A stretch of DNA of 34,243 nt from Nitrospirota bacterium (GTDB taxonomy: Bacteria > Nitrospirota > Nitrospiria > JACQBW01): NCBI GenBank assembly GCA_016178585.1, contig JACOTA010000066.1, positions 1-34,243 on the forward strand, read 5' to 3'. Below are positions 23,236-31,393 of the stretch, in pieces; positions within the stretch are counted from its first letter, which is position 1, and the number at the start of each line of letters is the position of its first letter. A program made the translations under genes and the position numbers. The notes under the pieces were generated by a model. The model was not told where the DNA came from and did not search any database. It worked only from the letters and a program-made list of their open reading frames with translations.

Positions 23236-23472
23236 ATGGAAGCAGGCGCTTTTAATTACCTCGTCATTATTTCCGCTGCTGTCGCGAGTTTTGTTCTTGG
23301 CGGTGCGTATGTCGCCCTTTTCGGTAAGCAATTGGCGAAACTCAACGGTTCTACCGATGCGGAAACGCAAGCAAAACAAAAACCAAACCCGAAGGGTCTC
23401 ATTGGTATTTTTCTAGCAAATCTCGCTATGGCTTTTGGGCTTGCGTATTTTATCGGTTCACTCGGTAAGTAA
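23236..23472 (+). CDS. DUF1761-like membrane protein, probably truncated
   Basis: 78 residues. NYLVIISAAVASFVLGGAYV and FGKQLAKLNG resemble the start of DUF1761 proteins (usually about 130 residues with four helices). Only two helices are present, and the frame stops after AYFIGSLGK, about where the second half should start. Four bases separate it from the previous gene. A natural short protein cannot be excluded. Confidence 0.5.
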   Translation: MEAGAFNYLVIISAAVASFVLGGAYVALFGKQLAKLNGSTDAETQAKQKPNPKGLIGIFLANLAMAFGLAYFIGSLGK

Positions 23473-23776
23473 TACCCTACTTGATTAAAAGCACTTATTT
23501 CTGTGAAAAAACATTCGCAGAATCAATACGTTTCAGAATTTCGGAATAAATTCACATAGTGGTCTTAAATTAGTTTATTCCCTGTTTTTTGCAGTCAGTA
23601 ACAAATTTTCGAGTCACTGAAAATAATGGAGAATTATTTCCTAGCGTTCGTTCTGGTTCGGATGATACTGGAGAACTTAAAGAAGGCCTATGGACTTGGT
23701 TAGGCCAACCGAAGATATTGATTAATAGAGCCTTCCCGTTTTCGTAGCTGGCGAAACTTAGGCGAGAGAATTACAG
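23473..23776 (+). other. Intergenic stretch with a coding-like remnant
   Basis: 304 bases. From about 23578 to the TAG near 23745 a forward frame without a good start reads TNFRVTENNGELFPSVRSGS, DDTGELKEGLWTWLGQPKIL and NRAFPFS; the composition looks protein-coding but I do not recognise it. The stretch ends with ACTTAGGCGAGAG shortly before the next gene, a weak likeness to an integron core site. Confidence 0.28.
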
Positions 23777-24832
23777 ATGACTCTAAGGATTCACGGGAAG
23801 ACTCGATCTTGTCGTATTGGCACCCTTAGCTTTTCGTTTTTGGCGTTGTTTCTTGTCATAGGCTCATGCACCCTTACAAAACCGAACGCCAGGCCGCAAG
23901 AGATTGATTTGACTGAACGGTTTAACGTGGACGGTGCAGAACTTTATCTTTTGACCCGCGGTCAAGATCGACGTGCACCGGTGGTGCTGTGGCTTCACGG
24001 CGGCCCAGGCGGGCCGGAAGGACCGCTCTTTCAGTACTTCAATAGGGATCTCGAACGTCACTTCGTGGTTATTTATTGGGACCAGCGTGGTACAGGTCGC
24101 TCTTTCAGTCCACAATCGGATCCAGCGCGGCTGACAATCGCTCAACACATCAAAGATCTGGATGCGATTGTCGATCACCTACGGCAGAGTCTAGGTCGAG
24201 GGAAGATCGTTCTCATGGGGCATTCTTGGGGTGCGACATTGGGGGTTCTTTACACCCGTGAACACCCGGAGAAAGTTGAAGCCCTTTTTGCCATTTCACC
24301 TCTTGTCAACGGGCTCGCTGGACAACAAAAGGAGTATGACTTCGTGAGTACAGAAGCGAAGCGCCGAAGCGACTACCGAGCGCAATCGCGTCTCCTTGAA
24401 ATTGGCCAGCCACCTTATGGGACAGTGGAACAGCTGCTCGAAGTGGAGGACCTAAGCAATAAATTTGGAGGTGTGTTCCATATCCAACCAAACCGCACCT
24501 TGCTGCTGCTCCGAGGCTTTTTCGGAGGACTGGTAAAGCCGTGGGAGTTGCCGCGTTTTTTTCACGCTAACAAGGTCTCGCTGACTGTGATGAACAAAGA
24601 ACTGCTCGACCTTGATTTGTCGCGTTCCGCTCCACGTATCGAAGTCCCTGTCTACTTTCTACTTGGCCGTTACGACTGCCACGCGGACGCAACCCTCGCA
24701 GCCGAATATTTTGAAACTCTCAAAGGGCCTTACAAAAAACTCATCTGGTTCGAGAATTCTGCCCACAACATTCCGTTCGAGGAGCCCAATCAATTCAACG
24801 ATATTGTGGTTCAGGAGCTGCGGATGAGATGA
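23777..24832 (+). CDS. Lipoprotein alpha/beta hydrolase (proline iminopeptidase-like)
   Basis: 351 residues. A signal with lipobox (VIGSC, Cys31) is followed by an alpha/beta-hydrolase domain. HGGPG (74-78) is the oxyanion motif of the proline iminopeptidase/S33 group, WDQRGTGRS follows, and GHSWG places the nucleophile at Ser150. GRYDCHAD and SAHNIPFEEP supply the likely Asp and His of the triad. It would act at the envelope on a small peptide or ester. No clear partner is nearby; a 229-base gap separates it from the ExbB operon. Confidence 0.86.
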   Translation: MTLRIHGKTRSCRIGTLSFSFLALFLVIGSCTLTKPNARPQEIDLTERFNVDGAELYLLTRGQDRRAPVVLWLHGGPGGPEGPLFQYFNRDLERHFVVIYWDQRGTGRSFSPQSDPARLTIAQHIKDLDAIVDHLRQSLGRGKIVLMGHSWGATLGVLYTREHPEKVEALFAISPLVNGLAGQQKEYDFVSTEAKRRSDYRAQSRLLEIGQPPYGTVEQLLEVEDLSNKFGGVFHIQPNRTLLLLRGFFGGLVKPWELPRFFHANKVSLTVMNKELLDLDLSRSAPRIEVPVYFLLGRYDCHADATLAAEYFETLKGPYKKLIWFENSAHNIPFEEPNQFNDIVVQELRMR

Positions 24833-24961
24833 TCAGTGGTGATATTGAAAAACGTTAAAATGCTGAACTAAAACACCGGCGGGCGATGATGTCCCGAATT
24901 TGTCGCCAATCATTTTTAGTTTAATGGTGCAAAGTCATTGTAAATACACTCCAGGAATATC

Positions 24962-24991
24962 TTGATTTTCAACCTGGGGATTTGCTGTAAT
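24962..24991 (+). promoter_or_regulatory. Candidate promoter of the exbB-exbD-tonB operon
   Basis: TTGATT (24962-24967), 18-base spacer, TGTAAT (24986-24991), 70 bases before the exbB start. No Fur-box-like sequence is apparent nearby, so iron control is not indicated by sequence. The rest of the 229-base gap holds nothing recognised. Confidence 0.4.
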
Positions 24992-25061
24992 ATTGCGGAA
25001 TTGAAAAAGTCCGACGAAGCCGACTGAAAAATAAAGTGTAAAAAAAGGATGAAGGCACCCG

Positions 25062-25685
25062 ATGGGAATTCAACAAACTTTTTTAGGCCTCAGCGCCATA
25101 GGCGGGGTATGGATCATGTACCTCTTGTTTGGGCTCAGTATTTTATCGATTGCCATTATTTTTGAAAGATTTTTTTATTTTCAGGCTAACCGATTGATGC
25201 CTGAAAGCCAGAAAATCGAATTGCAAAAAGGGATTTCAAAGGGTAAAGTCGTCGATACAGTTCGCAGTCTCCCGTCGTCATTTCCGGACGCACGGATGGT
25301 CAAATCTGCGCTTAATGAATGGCCCCTCTCTCTTGAAATCATTGAACAAAAGTTCGTCGCCGGGCTGATAATTGAACAAAAACAGTTTGAAAAACGTCTT
25401 TTATTTCTGGGAACTCTGGGAAACAATGCCCCGTTTATCGGTCTGTTAGGAACGGTTCTTGGAATCATAAAAGCATTTTATGATATTTCTATCGCCGGTT
25501 CAGGAGGTCCCAGTGTGGTAATGATGGGAATTGCCGAGGCGTTGATTACCACAGCGTTTGGGCTCTTTGTCGCCATTCCGGCAGTGATTGCCTATAACTA
25601 TTTTCAACGACGCGCCCGGCAGATCAAACAACAGATGGAGCAGGTTGCGCTAACCCTTTTAATCTTTTTAAAGAAACCGGAATGA
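25062..25685 (+). CDS. exbB: MotA/TolQ/ExbB proton-channel protein
   Basis: 207 residues with three membrane helices (about 13-35, 112-134 and 153-176). NNAPFIGLLGTVLGIIKAFY and GIAEALITTAFGLFVAIPAV are the conserved ExbB/TolQ pore helices. With ExbD it forms the inner-membrane motor that energises TonB using proton-motive force. It heads a four-gene operon ending with the receptor gene, so this motor is probably dedicated to that receptor. Confidence 0.92.
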   Translation: MGIQQTFLGLSAIGGVWIMYLLFGLSILSIAIIFERFFYFQANRLMPESQKIELQKGISKGKVVDTVRSLPSSFPDARMVKSALNEWPLSLEIIEQKFVAGLIIEQKQFEKRLLFLGTLGNNAPFIGLLGTVLGIIKAFYDISIAGSGGPSVVMMGIAEALITTAFGLFVAIPAVIAYNYFQRRARQIKQQMEQVALTLLIFLKKPE

Positions 25686-25694
25686 GAGACTCTT

Positions 25695-26117
25695 TTGCTT
25701 AGAAAATCCCTGATTCCCGACACCGAAGAAGAAAATCTTTTGACCGGAATTAATATCATTCCATTGGTCGATATTTCATTGGTCCTATTGATTATTTTTA
25801 TGGTGACAACCTCTTTTTTAATCCCTCCGATTTTGCGCCTGAACCTTCCCAAAGGCCAAACAGCTCAAGCGGCTCCACTCTCTCCTATTGTCATTACGGT
25901 CGAAAAAGACGGAAGGCTTTTTCTCAACAAACAATCTGTGACAGAGCAAACCCTTGCTCTCCTTTTTAAAGAGGATGCTCAAAAAGATCCTGACATGCAA
26001 GTGTTCATTCAGGCCGATACCCGATCAGAATATGGAAAGATTGTGACCTTGATCGATCTGGCCCGCCAGAACGGATTAACCCGCTTTGGCCTGATGATGG
26101 AGAAAGAAAAACCTTAG
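25695..26117 (+). CDS. exbD: ExbD/TolR-family protein
   Basis: 140 residues starting at TTG 25695, nine bases after exbB. One membrane helix carries the essential Asp in IIPLVDISLVLLIIFMVTTS, followed by the periplasmic domain (IVITVEKDGRLFLNKQSVTE, VFIQADTRSEYGKIVTLIDL). The Asp is the proton-translocating residue of the motor. The frame has no earlier ATG, so the TTG start is likely. Confidence 0.92.
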   Translation: MLRKSLIPDTEEENLLTGINIIPLVDISLVLLIIFMVTTSFLIPPILRLNLPKGQTAQAAPLSPIVITVEKDGRLFLNKQSVTEQTLALLFKEDAQKDPDMQVFIQADTRSEYGKIVTLIDLARQNGLTRFGLMMEKEKP

Positions 26118-26125
26118 TTACTTCT

Positions 26126-26842
26126 ATGATAGGGAGTCAGGGATTCAAACAGGCAAGAAAAGATGTTGTTTTTATATTCATTTCTTTAGGTTTTCATCTT
26201 GTTTTGTTGGGAACTCTTATTCAACGAATAAAATCCCCTTACCCTGTTACGAATCCAGTGGAAATTGTGATACTCCATCCTGATGCTCAACAGCTATCTC
26301 CGCAGGTCAAAAAAAGACCATCCCCTCTGGTCTCCATTCATCGTCCTCGTTCAGTTCCAGCCCCTGCGATGATCAAAAAACAGGAACCTCCTCCCGAACC
26401 AAAAACTGAACCTGTTCCGTCGAACCCTTCTCCCGGCCCCACCCTGCCCGAATCCTCACAAGATTCGAATCTGTCGGAAACCTCCGGAAAATTAAAATCA
26501 GATCAAAACCCGGGCGGAACTTCCTCTTTACTAATTCCACAGGAACCGGCATATGCTCCATTATTTAAGGTGACCCGGTTGCCGGCTGTTCTAAAAGAGG
26601 TCAAACCCGCTTATCCTCAACTTGCCAAAAGCCTTCAAAAAGAGGCCGCTGTCTTGTTAGAAGTAAGGCTTTCGGAAAAAGGGGAGGTGTTAAAAGTCAG
26701 GATCATCCGGGGAGCCGGTAACGGATTTGAAGAAGCCGCCATTGAAGCGATGAAACAATTTCTGTTTGAACCCGCCTATGTGGGGGAAAAACAGGTGCCG
26801 GTGATCATTCAATATTCAATAAAGTTTAAATTAACGGATTAA
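26126..26842 (+). CDS. tonB: TonB energy-transducer protein
   Basis: 238 residues. An N-terminal membrane helix (about 13-31) is followed by a Pro-rich periplasmic spacer (about 50-140, e.g. KKQEPPPEPKTEPVPSNPSP) and a TonB C-terminal domain (about 155-237) with VKPAYPQLAKSLQKEAAVLL, LSEKGEVLKVRIIRGAGNGF and AAIEAMKQFLFEPAYV. It transmits energy from ExbBD to outer-membrane receptors. It starts eight bases after exbD. Confidence 0.92.
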   Translation: MIGSQGFKQARKDVVFIFISLGFHLVLLGTLIQRIKSPYPVTNPVEIVILHPDAQQLSPQVKKRPSPLVSIHRPRSVPAPAMIKKQEPPPEPKTEPVPSNPSPGPTLPESSQDSNLSETSGKLKSDQNPGGTSSLLIPQEPAYAPLFKVTRLPAVLKEVKPAYPQLAKSLQKEAAVLLEVRLSEKGEVLKVRIIRGAGNGFEEAAIEAMKQFLFEPAYVGEKQVPVIIQYSIKFKLTD

Positions 26843-26869
26843 CAACTTTGGCTGGAGAAAAGCTTTAAT

Positions 26870-29101
26870 ATGAAGGGATTATTCTTTTGTCTATTGGTCA
26901 TGAGTATTTCTGGAACCAGCTTTGCTGAAGAAGCAAAACCGGTTGAAAATACGGGAAAATTCCATGGAAATCTGGTGGAGAAAGGAACAAAAATACCGGT
27001 TGCGGGCGCTAATCTCTTTTTAGAGCCCGGAGGATATACAGCCTCTACCGACGAACAGGGGAATTTTTCAATCGAAAATATTTTCCCAGGAACTTACCGT
27101 TTCATTATTGTAGCGATTTCATATAAAAAAATTGAGGATCTTTCGATTGTGATTAAAAGCGGGATCGAGTTGTCTCAGACCTATTACCTGGAGCCGGAAA
27201 AAACGGGCGGGTTTGAGACGGTCGTTGAAGAAGCCAGAAAAGCGCCGGATCCCGGGCGCCAGACGCTCGACCGGGAAGAGATCAAAAAAATTCCAGGAAC
27301 CGGTGGCGACCCCATACTTGCCGTTCAGGCCCTTCCAGGAGTCACCCCTGCTCCGGCTGGAAATGGCTACTTTTATGCCCGGGGTTCCGGACCCTTTGAT
27401 AATGTGGTTTTCCTTGACCGGGTTCCCGTTTTTCTACCTCTCCATTTTACCGGTTTAGATAGTACCATTAATCCCGATTTAATCCAGACGCTTGATTTTT
27501 TCGCGGGGGGATTTGAGGCGCGGTTCGGCGACGCCATGGGCGCGGTGATTGATATGACAAGCCGAAATGGCCGGCAAGACCGGTTTGGCGCGAAAATAAA
27601 TACCAGCCCGGTGCAGATGGAGGGAAGGGTAGAAGGTCCGGTCGGAAAAGATTCTACGCTATACCTTTCCGGGAGAAAAGGGCTCTTGGAATATTACATC
27701 CCCTCCTCGGACGAGGGGACATTTATTCCTGTTTTTAACGATTATCAGGCAAAATTCAATCATCATTTTTCGGATCAGAATGAAATTTCATTTCTTGTTT
27801 TTGGTTCTTATGACGGGTTTTCTTTTAAATCTAAAAAACCTAATCCCCGGGACCCCTTATTGGACAATTTTAACTCCGCTGTTAGTTTTCATGATCAGGG
27901 GATCACCTTAAAATCAATCTTAACCCCGCGGTTAAGTTCCATATTAACCCTATTTCATGATAACAACGCCACCCACTTTAATATCGGAGCAATCCGGTCT
28001 GTTGATGTCGATTCAGATCAACTCAGGTTAAAAGAAGATTTGACTTATGATCTGGGAAAGCAATATTTTGCCTTTGGCGTCGAAGGGGGCCATGCTAATT
28101 TAGCGGTTGATCTATTTATTCCCGTTCCCTGTCCCCCCTCAGATCCAAACTGCACCTTTTCTAATTCAATCCCTAAAACGGCGCATCTTTCCGAAAAGGC
28201 GGAAGGAGGAGATTTTTATCTGGCGGATACCCTCCACCTGACTCCGGTGTTTGACCTTACCCTGGGGGGACGGCTCGATTATTTTGGCCCGACGGAGGCA
28301 CGAGATTTAAGCCCTAGAATTTCGGCTCTATACAAGTTCAGGAAGAATCAGCGGATAAAAGCGTCGTATGGACATTATTTTGAATGGCCTGATCGAAACG
28401 GGGAGTTTATTGAGGGTTATGGGACGCCGGGAATCGGTTCCAGCCGATCGACTCATTATGTCGTGGGATATGAACAGGATCTCAATGGAGGTGTCGATCT
28501 CGATTTTCAGGTCTATTATAAAACCATGGACTTTCTGTTTGTTCCCTCGGCTCAGCCGGGGATGAATTTCGATAATTCAGGCATTGGATATGCGGCCGGA
28601 GCCGAAATTTTTCTTCGCCATAAATTAACCGACCGGTTTTTCGGATGGATTTCCTATTCTTATCTTCAAGGCCGATTGAAAGATGATCGTCAAGATTGGC
28701 GGATATCGGAATATGAACGGCCTCACACCCTGACGCTGGTTGGAAGTTACCAGATGAATGAACGGTGGAATATGGGGGGAAGGTGGCGGTATATTTCGGG
28801 AACCCCTTATACGCCGTTAGTGGACAGCTCCTTTAATACCGCCACCAATCAATATGATCTGGTATTTGGTCCGGTCAACTCGGCCAGACTGGACGCGACC
28901 CATCAACTGGATCTTCGGGTCGAATACAAAAAAGTATACAACACCTGGATGATGACCTATTACCTTGAAATCTGGAACCTTTATAATCACTTAAATCCCG
29001 CGGGTGTCTCTTATGAAACCAATTCACAGAACAAGCTGGTTCAAAAAGTCCAAACCCTCTATGAGATGATCCCTTTTATCGGTTTAATGGCTGAATTTTA
29101 A
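26870..29101 (+). CDS. TonB-dependent outer-membrane receptor with N-terminal carboxypeptidase-regulatory-like domain
   Basis: 743 residues. A signal peptide (about 1-19, cut after SFA) is followed by a CarboxypepD_reg-like domain (about 30-108, with VEKGTKIPVAGANLFLEPGG and DEQGNFSIENIFPGTYRF), a TonB-box-like stretch (GGFETVVEEAR), the plug (about 125-235) and a beta-barrel ending in Phe, as outer-membrane proteins do. It is shorter than most siderophore receptors. Substrate unknown. It is the last gene of the exbBD-tonB operon, 27 bases after tonB. Confidence 0.9.
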   Translation: MKGLFFCLLVMSISGTSFAEEAKPVENTGKFHGNLVEKGTKIPVAGANLFLEPGGYTASTDEQGNFSIENIFPGTYRFIIVAISYKKIEDLSIVIKSGIELSQTYYLEPEKTGGFETVVEEARKAPDPGRQTLDREEIKKIPGTGGDPILAVQALPGVTPAPAGNGYFYARGSGPFDNVVFLDRVPVFLPLHFTGLDSTINPDLIQTLDFFAGGFEARFGDAMGAVIDMTSRNGRQDRFGAKINTSPVQMEGRVEGPVGKDSTLYLSGRKGLLEYYIPSSDEGTFIPVFNDYQAKFNHHFSDQNEISFLVFGSYDGFSFKSKKPNPRDPLLDNFNSAVSFHDQGITLKSILTPRLSSILTLFHDNNATHFNIGAIRSVDVDSDQLRLKEDLTYDLGKQYFAFGVEGGHANLAVDLFIPVPCPPSDPNCTFSNSIPKTAHLSEKAEGGDFYLADTLHLTPVFDLTLGGRLDYFGPTEARDLSPRISALYKFRKNQRIKASYGHYFEWPDRNGEFIEGYGTPGIGSSRSTHYVVGYEQDLNGGVDLDFQVYYKTMDFLFVPSAQPGMNFDNSGIGYAAGAEIFLRHKLTDRFFGWISYSYLQGRLKDDRQDWRISEYERPHTLTLVGSYQMNERWNMGGRWRYISGTPYTPLVDSSFNTATNQYDLVFGPVNSARLDATHQLDLRVEYKKVYNTWMMTYYLEIWNLYNHLNPAGVSYETNSQNKLVQKVQTLYEMIPFIGLMAEF

Positions 29102-29228
29102 ACTCTGAACAAAAATCGAGATCGTAATAGCGATAGAATTGCTATCTGTAATTCGATTTGTTACTATCCAGAAACAAGATTCAGGTAGTAAAATTAATAA
29201 TTTTAAATTTCTTACGACTTGGTTCTGC

Positions 29229-29762
29229 GTTGGGCGTAACAGAGAAAATCAGATGAAAGTACTCAATATTCATGAGCGTGGGCTTGAAGCGGACCCGATA
29301 CAAATTGGCGCGCTCATTGATTTACTTGCGTCTAAAGAAGATCGGTTGTGGCCAAAACATGTATGGCCGCGTATGGAACTTGACCGCTCGCTTGGAGTTG
29401 GTGCAAAGGGTGGACATGGCCCAATAAGGTACTTTGTCGAGGAGTACATACCGGGCAAATCAATCAAATTTCATTTCACTGGCCCGAAAGGCTTCGATGG
29501 TTTTCATGGATACGAAATTGTGAACGGCTATAAACTACCAGTTGTCCTAAGGCATACACTGAAAATGAATACCTGTGGCCCCGCTATATGGTCGTGGCCT
29601 TTGGTTTATCGGCCAATGCATGACGCCTTGATGGAGGACTCTCTTGCTACGGCGCAAGTAGCACTCGGGTTACCGCCAAAAATACAATCATGGTCACTTT
29701 GGGTAAAGATTCTTCGTTGGATTGTTTCGGGCGGCAAGGCACGTTCACAGAATACGCCCAAC
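29229..29762 (+). mobile_element. Integron-cassette-like unit around the 29253 gene (tentative)
   Basis: GTTGGGC (29229-29235), a match to the integron core GTTRRRY, lies 18 bases before the start codon. Its exact complement GCCCAAC (29756-29762, RYYYAAC) lies near the stop codon and is followed by AACTCTTTCAACACGCACG, which resembles the 5' arm of attC sites. The complementary pair at the two ends of a single-gene unit is what an integrated cassette shows. The 3' half of the attC site is not recognisable and no integrase is in view. Confidence 0.35.
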
Positions 29763-29801
29763 AACTCTTTCAACACGCACGTAAACCCGAATAGGGAATA
29801 G
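29253..29801 (+). CDS. SRPBCC-like protein in a cassette-like unit
   Basis: 182 residues from ATG 29253. LWPKHVWPRMELDRSLGVGA, GHGPIRYFVEEYIPGKSIKF and CGPAIWSWPLVYRPMHDALM fit the SRPBCC/START-like group with a long final helix. The preceding frame opens at 29139 but has no good start there. The C-terminal residues (NNSFNTHVNPNRE) are encoded within the attC-like sequence, as is common for integron cassette genes. Ligand unknown. Confidence 0.75.
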   Translation: MKVLNIHERGLEADPIQIGALIDLLASKEDRLWPKHVWPRMELDRSLGVGAKGGHGPIRYFVEEYIPGKSIKFHFTGPKGFDGFHGYEIVNGYKLPVVLRHTLKMNTCGPAIWSWPLVYRPMHDALMEDSLATAQVALGLPPKIQSWSLWVKILRWIVSGGKARSQNTPNNSFNTHVNPNRE

Positions 29802-29811
29802 GCCACTTAGT

Positions 29812-29863
29812 TGATATTATTGCTTTACGTCAGTAAGCGGGCTGACGAAGTAAATTTTCAGGA
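29812..29863. repeat. Hairpin repeat, copy 2
   Basis: Matches 12374-12425 with about six mismatches. TTACGTCAGT (29825-29834), loop AAGCGG, GCTGACGAAGTAA (29841-29853). It stands 85 bases before the SnoaL-like gene. The two copies lie in the same orientation, each upstream of a small gene group that ends with a DUF1697 sequence. Confidence 0.75.
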
Positions 29864-29947
29864 GATTGACAATAAAATAGACCTGGTCCCTTTTTTTGCT
29901 TTTTTTGTGAGTTTTATAGTTAGCCGGAGGTCAAAGGAGATATTATC

Positions 29948-30340
29948 ATGAATAATGAATCGGATGTAGCCGCAACCATTATTGCTATGGAACGAGGGGC
30001 CTTAGACCGATGGGGCAAGGGAGACCCCTCCGGTTATTTGGAGATATCCGTCCCCGAGGTGGTTTATTTTGATCCCTTTTTAGAGCGTCGCCTGAATGGT
30101 CTGGAGGCGCTCACTCGCTATTACGAGCTCCTCCGGGGGCAAGTTCGAATTGACCGTGATGAGATCATTAACCCGGTCGTCCAGATGTGCGGTGATGTGG
30201 CTGTTCTGACGTTTAACTACGTTTCGTATACCGGAGAAACGCAGATGCGCTGGAATTGTACGGAAGTGTATCAGCGCCAGAACGGTAGCTGGCGTATCAT
30301 TCAGACCCACTGGTCAATCACCCAGCACTTGAAGGCATAG
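29948..30340 (+). CDS. SnoaL-like/DUF4440 nuclear-transport-factor-2-fold protein
   Basis: 130 residues. AMERGALDRWGKGDPSGYLE, VVYFDPFLERRLNGLEALTR and TEVYQRQNGSWRIIQTHWSI are the helices and final strands of the NTF2-like fold found in ketosteroid-isomerase and SnoaL relatives. Such single-domain proteins bind or transform small hydrophobic molecules. AAAGGAG precedes the ATG. It is 85 bases after hairpin-repeat copy 2. Substrate unknown. Confidence 0.85.
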   Translation: MNNESDVAATIIAMERGALDRWGKGDPSGYLEISVPEVVYFDPFLERRLNGLEALTRYYELLRGQVRIDRDEIINPVVQMCGDVAVLTFNYVSYTGETQMRWNCTEVYQRQNGSWRIIQTHWSITQHLKA

Positions 30341-30359
30341 CGGCCCGTTGCCGTCACGA

Positions 30360-30379
30360 CGGTTAACGCGGAAGTTAAC
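30360..30379. promoter_or_regulatory. Inverted repeat before the hydrolase-DUF1697 chimera
   Basis: GGTTAAC (30360-30366) and GTTAACC (30373-30379) form a perfect 7-bp inverted repeat with a 6-bp spacer, 30 bases before the next start codon. A second dyad (CCGT/ACGG with a 4-base loop) lies just upstream. It could be an operator or a recombination-site remnant; no regulator is assigned. Confidence 0.35.
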
Positions 30380-30409
30380 CATTTCAATACCAGATCGGGT
30401 AAGAACGAT

Positions 30410-31210
30410 ATGGCGATGCGTTATTTGTTACTATTGATTCCACTAAGCCTCACAGGGTGCTCGATTGCTATGGTGAAACCGTTAGCTGAGAAAAAAACTG
30501 CTGATATCGGCGGCCCTAAACTGGAGTATGTGATGGCCGGTGAAGGGAATCCGGTTATAGTATTTTTGAGCGGTTACGGAGCCGACATCGACACTTCATG
30601 GGGCAGAATCTTTCCGGAAGTTAAAACGATCAGCATGGTCTTTGCCTATAACCGGTTTAATTATGGTAAGAGCGATAAGGTTGACGTGCCGCAAACGGGA
30701 ACCGAGATCATCGCCAACTTGTTGCCGATGAAGGAATGGGTCTGTCTACTGGAAAAATTAGGTCTGAACAATGTCAAGACCTACATTCAAAGCGGTAACG
30801 CTGTTTTTCAGAGCAAGAAAACAGGCGCTTCAGAACTTTCTGACAGAATCGGAGTCGCGATCCGGAGTGGTCATGGTTTTGCTCCACATGTGATTATATT
30901 GAAATGGGATGAGCTGAAAGATGCTGTTGAGTCGAACCCCTATCCGAAAGCGGAATCCGAGCCAAAGACCCTGCATCTGACTTTCCTGGCCTCCGTGCCA
31001 GAGAGCCCAGATCTGATCACCCTTCAAAACATCAAGAAAGATAGCGAACGATTTGCTCTCAAGGGGAAGATTTTCTACCTTCATGCGCCCGAAGGTATTG
31101 CGAGGTCAAAGCTTTTCGCACGCATTGAAAAATCGCTTGGTATGTCCGGGACGGCGCGGAACTGGCGCTCGGTCAGCAACATCAAGTCAATAGCGGAACA
31201 GATGGGCTGA
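30410..31210 (+). CDS. Chimera: lipoprotein alpha/beta-hydrolase N-terminus fused to DUF1697
   Basis: 266 residues. Residues 1-104 are a lipoprotein (lipobox SLTGC, Cys17) and the first strands of an alpha/beta hydrolase (VIVFLSGYGADIDTSWGRIF, FAYNRFNYGKSDKVDVPQTG), without the catalytic Ser. At about residue 105 it switches in frame to DUF1697 lacking its first 20-25 residues (LPMKEWVCLLEKLGLNNVKT, then KTYIQSGNAVF-like block, ending SLGMSGTARNWRS). Neither half is complete. The product would carry a normally cytosolic DUF1697 domain behind a lipoprotein signal, so it is probably non-functional or a deletion product. Confidence 0.8.
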   Translation: MAMRYLLLLIPLSLTGCSIAMVKPLAEKKTADIGGPKLEYVMAGEGNPVIVFLSGYGADIDTSWGRIFPEVKTISMVFAYNRFNYGKSDKVDVPQTGTEIIANLLPMKEWVCLLEKLGLNNVKTYIQSGNAVFQSKKTGASELSDRIGVAIRSGHGFAPHVIILKWDELKDAVESNPYPKAESEPKTLHLTFLASVPESPDLITLQNIKKDSERFALKGKIFYLHAPEGIARSKLFARIEKSLGMSGTARNWRSVSNIKSIAEQMG

Positions 31211-31393
31211 CGATGCCCCAACAAGGTCCAGATTGCACGAACGTGTCACACCAGGCACAAAATTACAGTACGAAAATTCCGGGACACTACTTATTGATTG
31301 ACTTTCACAATATAGTTTTATGTTTTTTCTAAATCGCTATCCGTGAGTCTTGGAACACATGGCTACGAAAAGCAAGAAAACAATAGATGACAT
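31211..31393. other. Intergenic stretch, mosaic remnant
   Basis: 183 bases. It begins GATGCCCCAACAAGG just after the DUF1697 stop codon, again somewhat like the 5' arm of an integron attC site. Near 31360 a 12-codon start-like frame (MATKSKKTIDDI) is cut off immediately before the HicB gene. No complete gene is seen. Confidence 0.3.

Noticed and set aside
24833-25061. Fur box before the ExbB operon
   Set aside because: No 19-bp dyad with GATAATGAT-type half-sites could be found, so iron control was not called.
26870-29101. Naming the receptor for a siderophore or vitamin
   Set aside because: Plug and barrel features are generic, and no neighbouring biosynthesis, reductase or ABC transporter gene points to a substrate.
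12374-29863. CRISPR-like interpretation of the repeated 52-bp element
   Set aside because: Only two copies are seen, 17 kb apart, with no spacer array and no cas genes.
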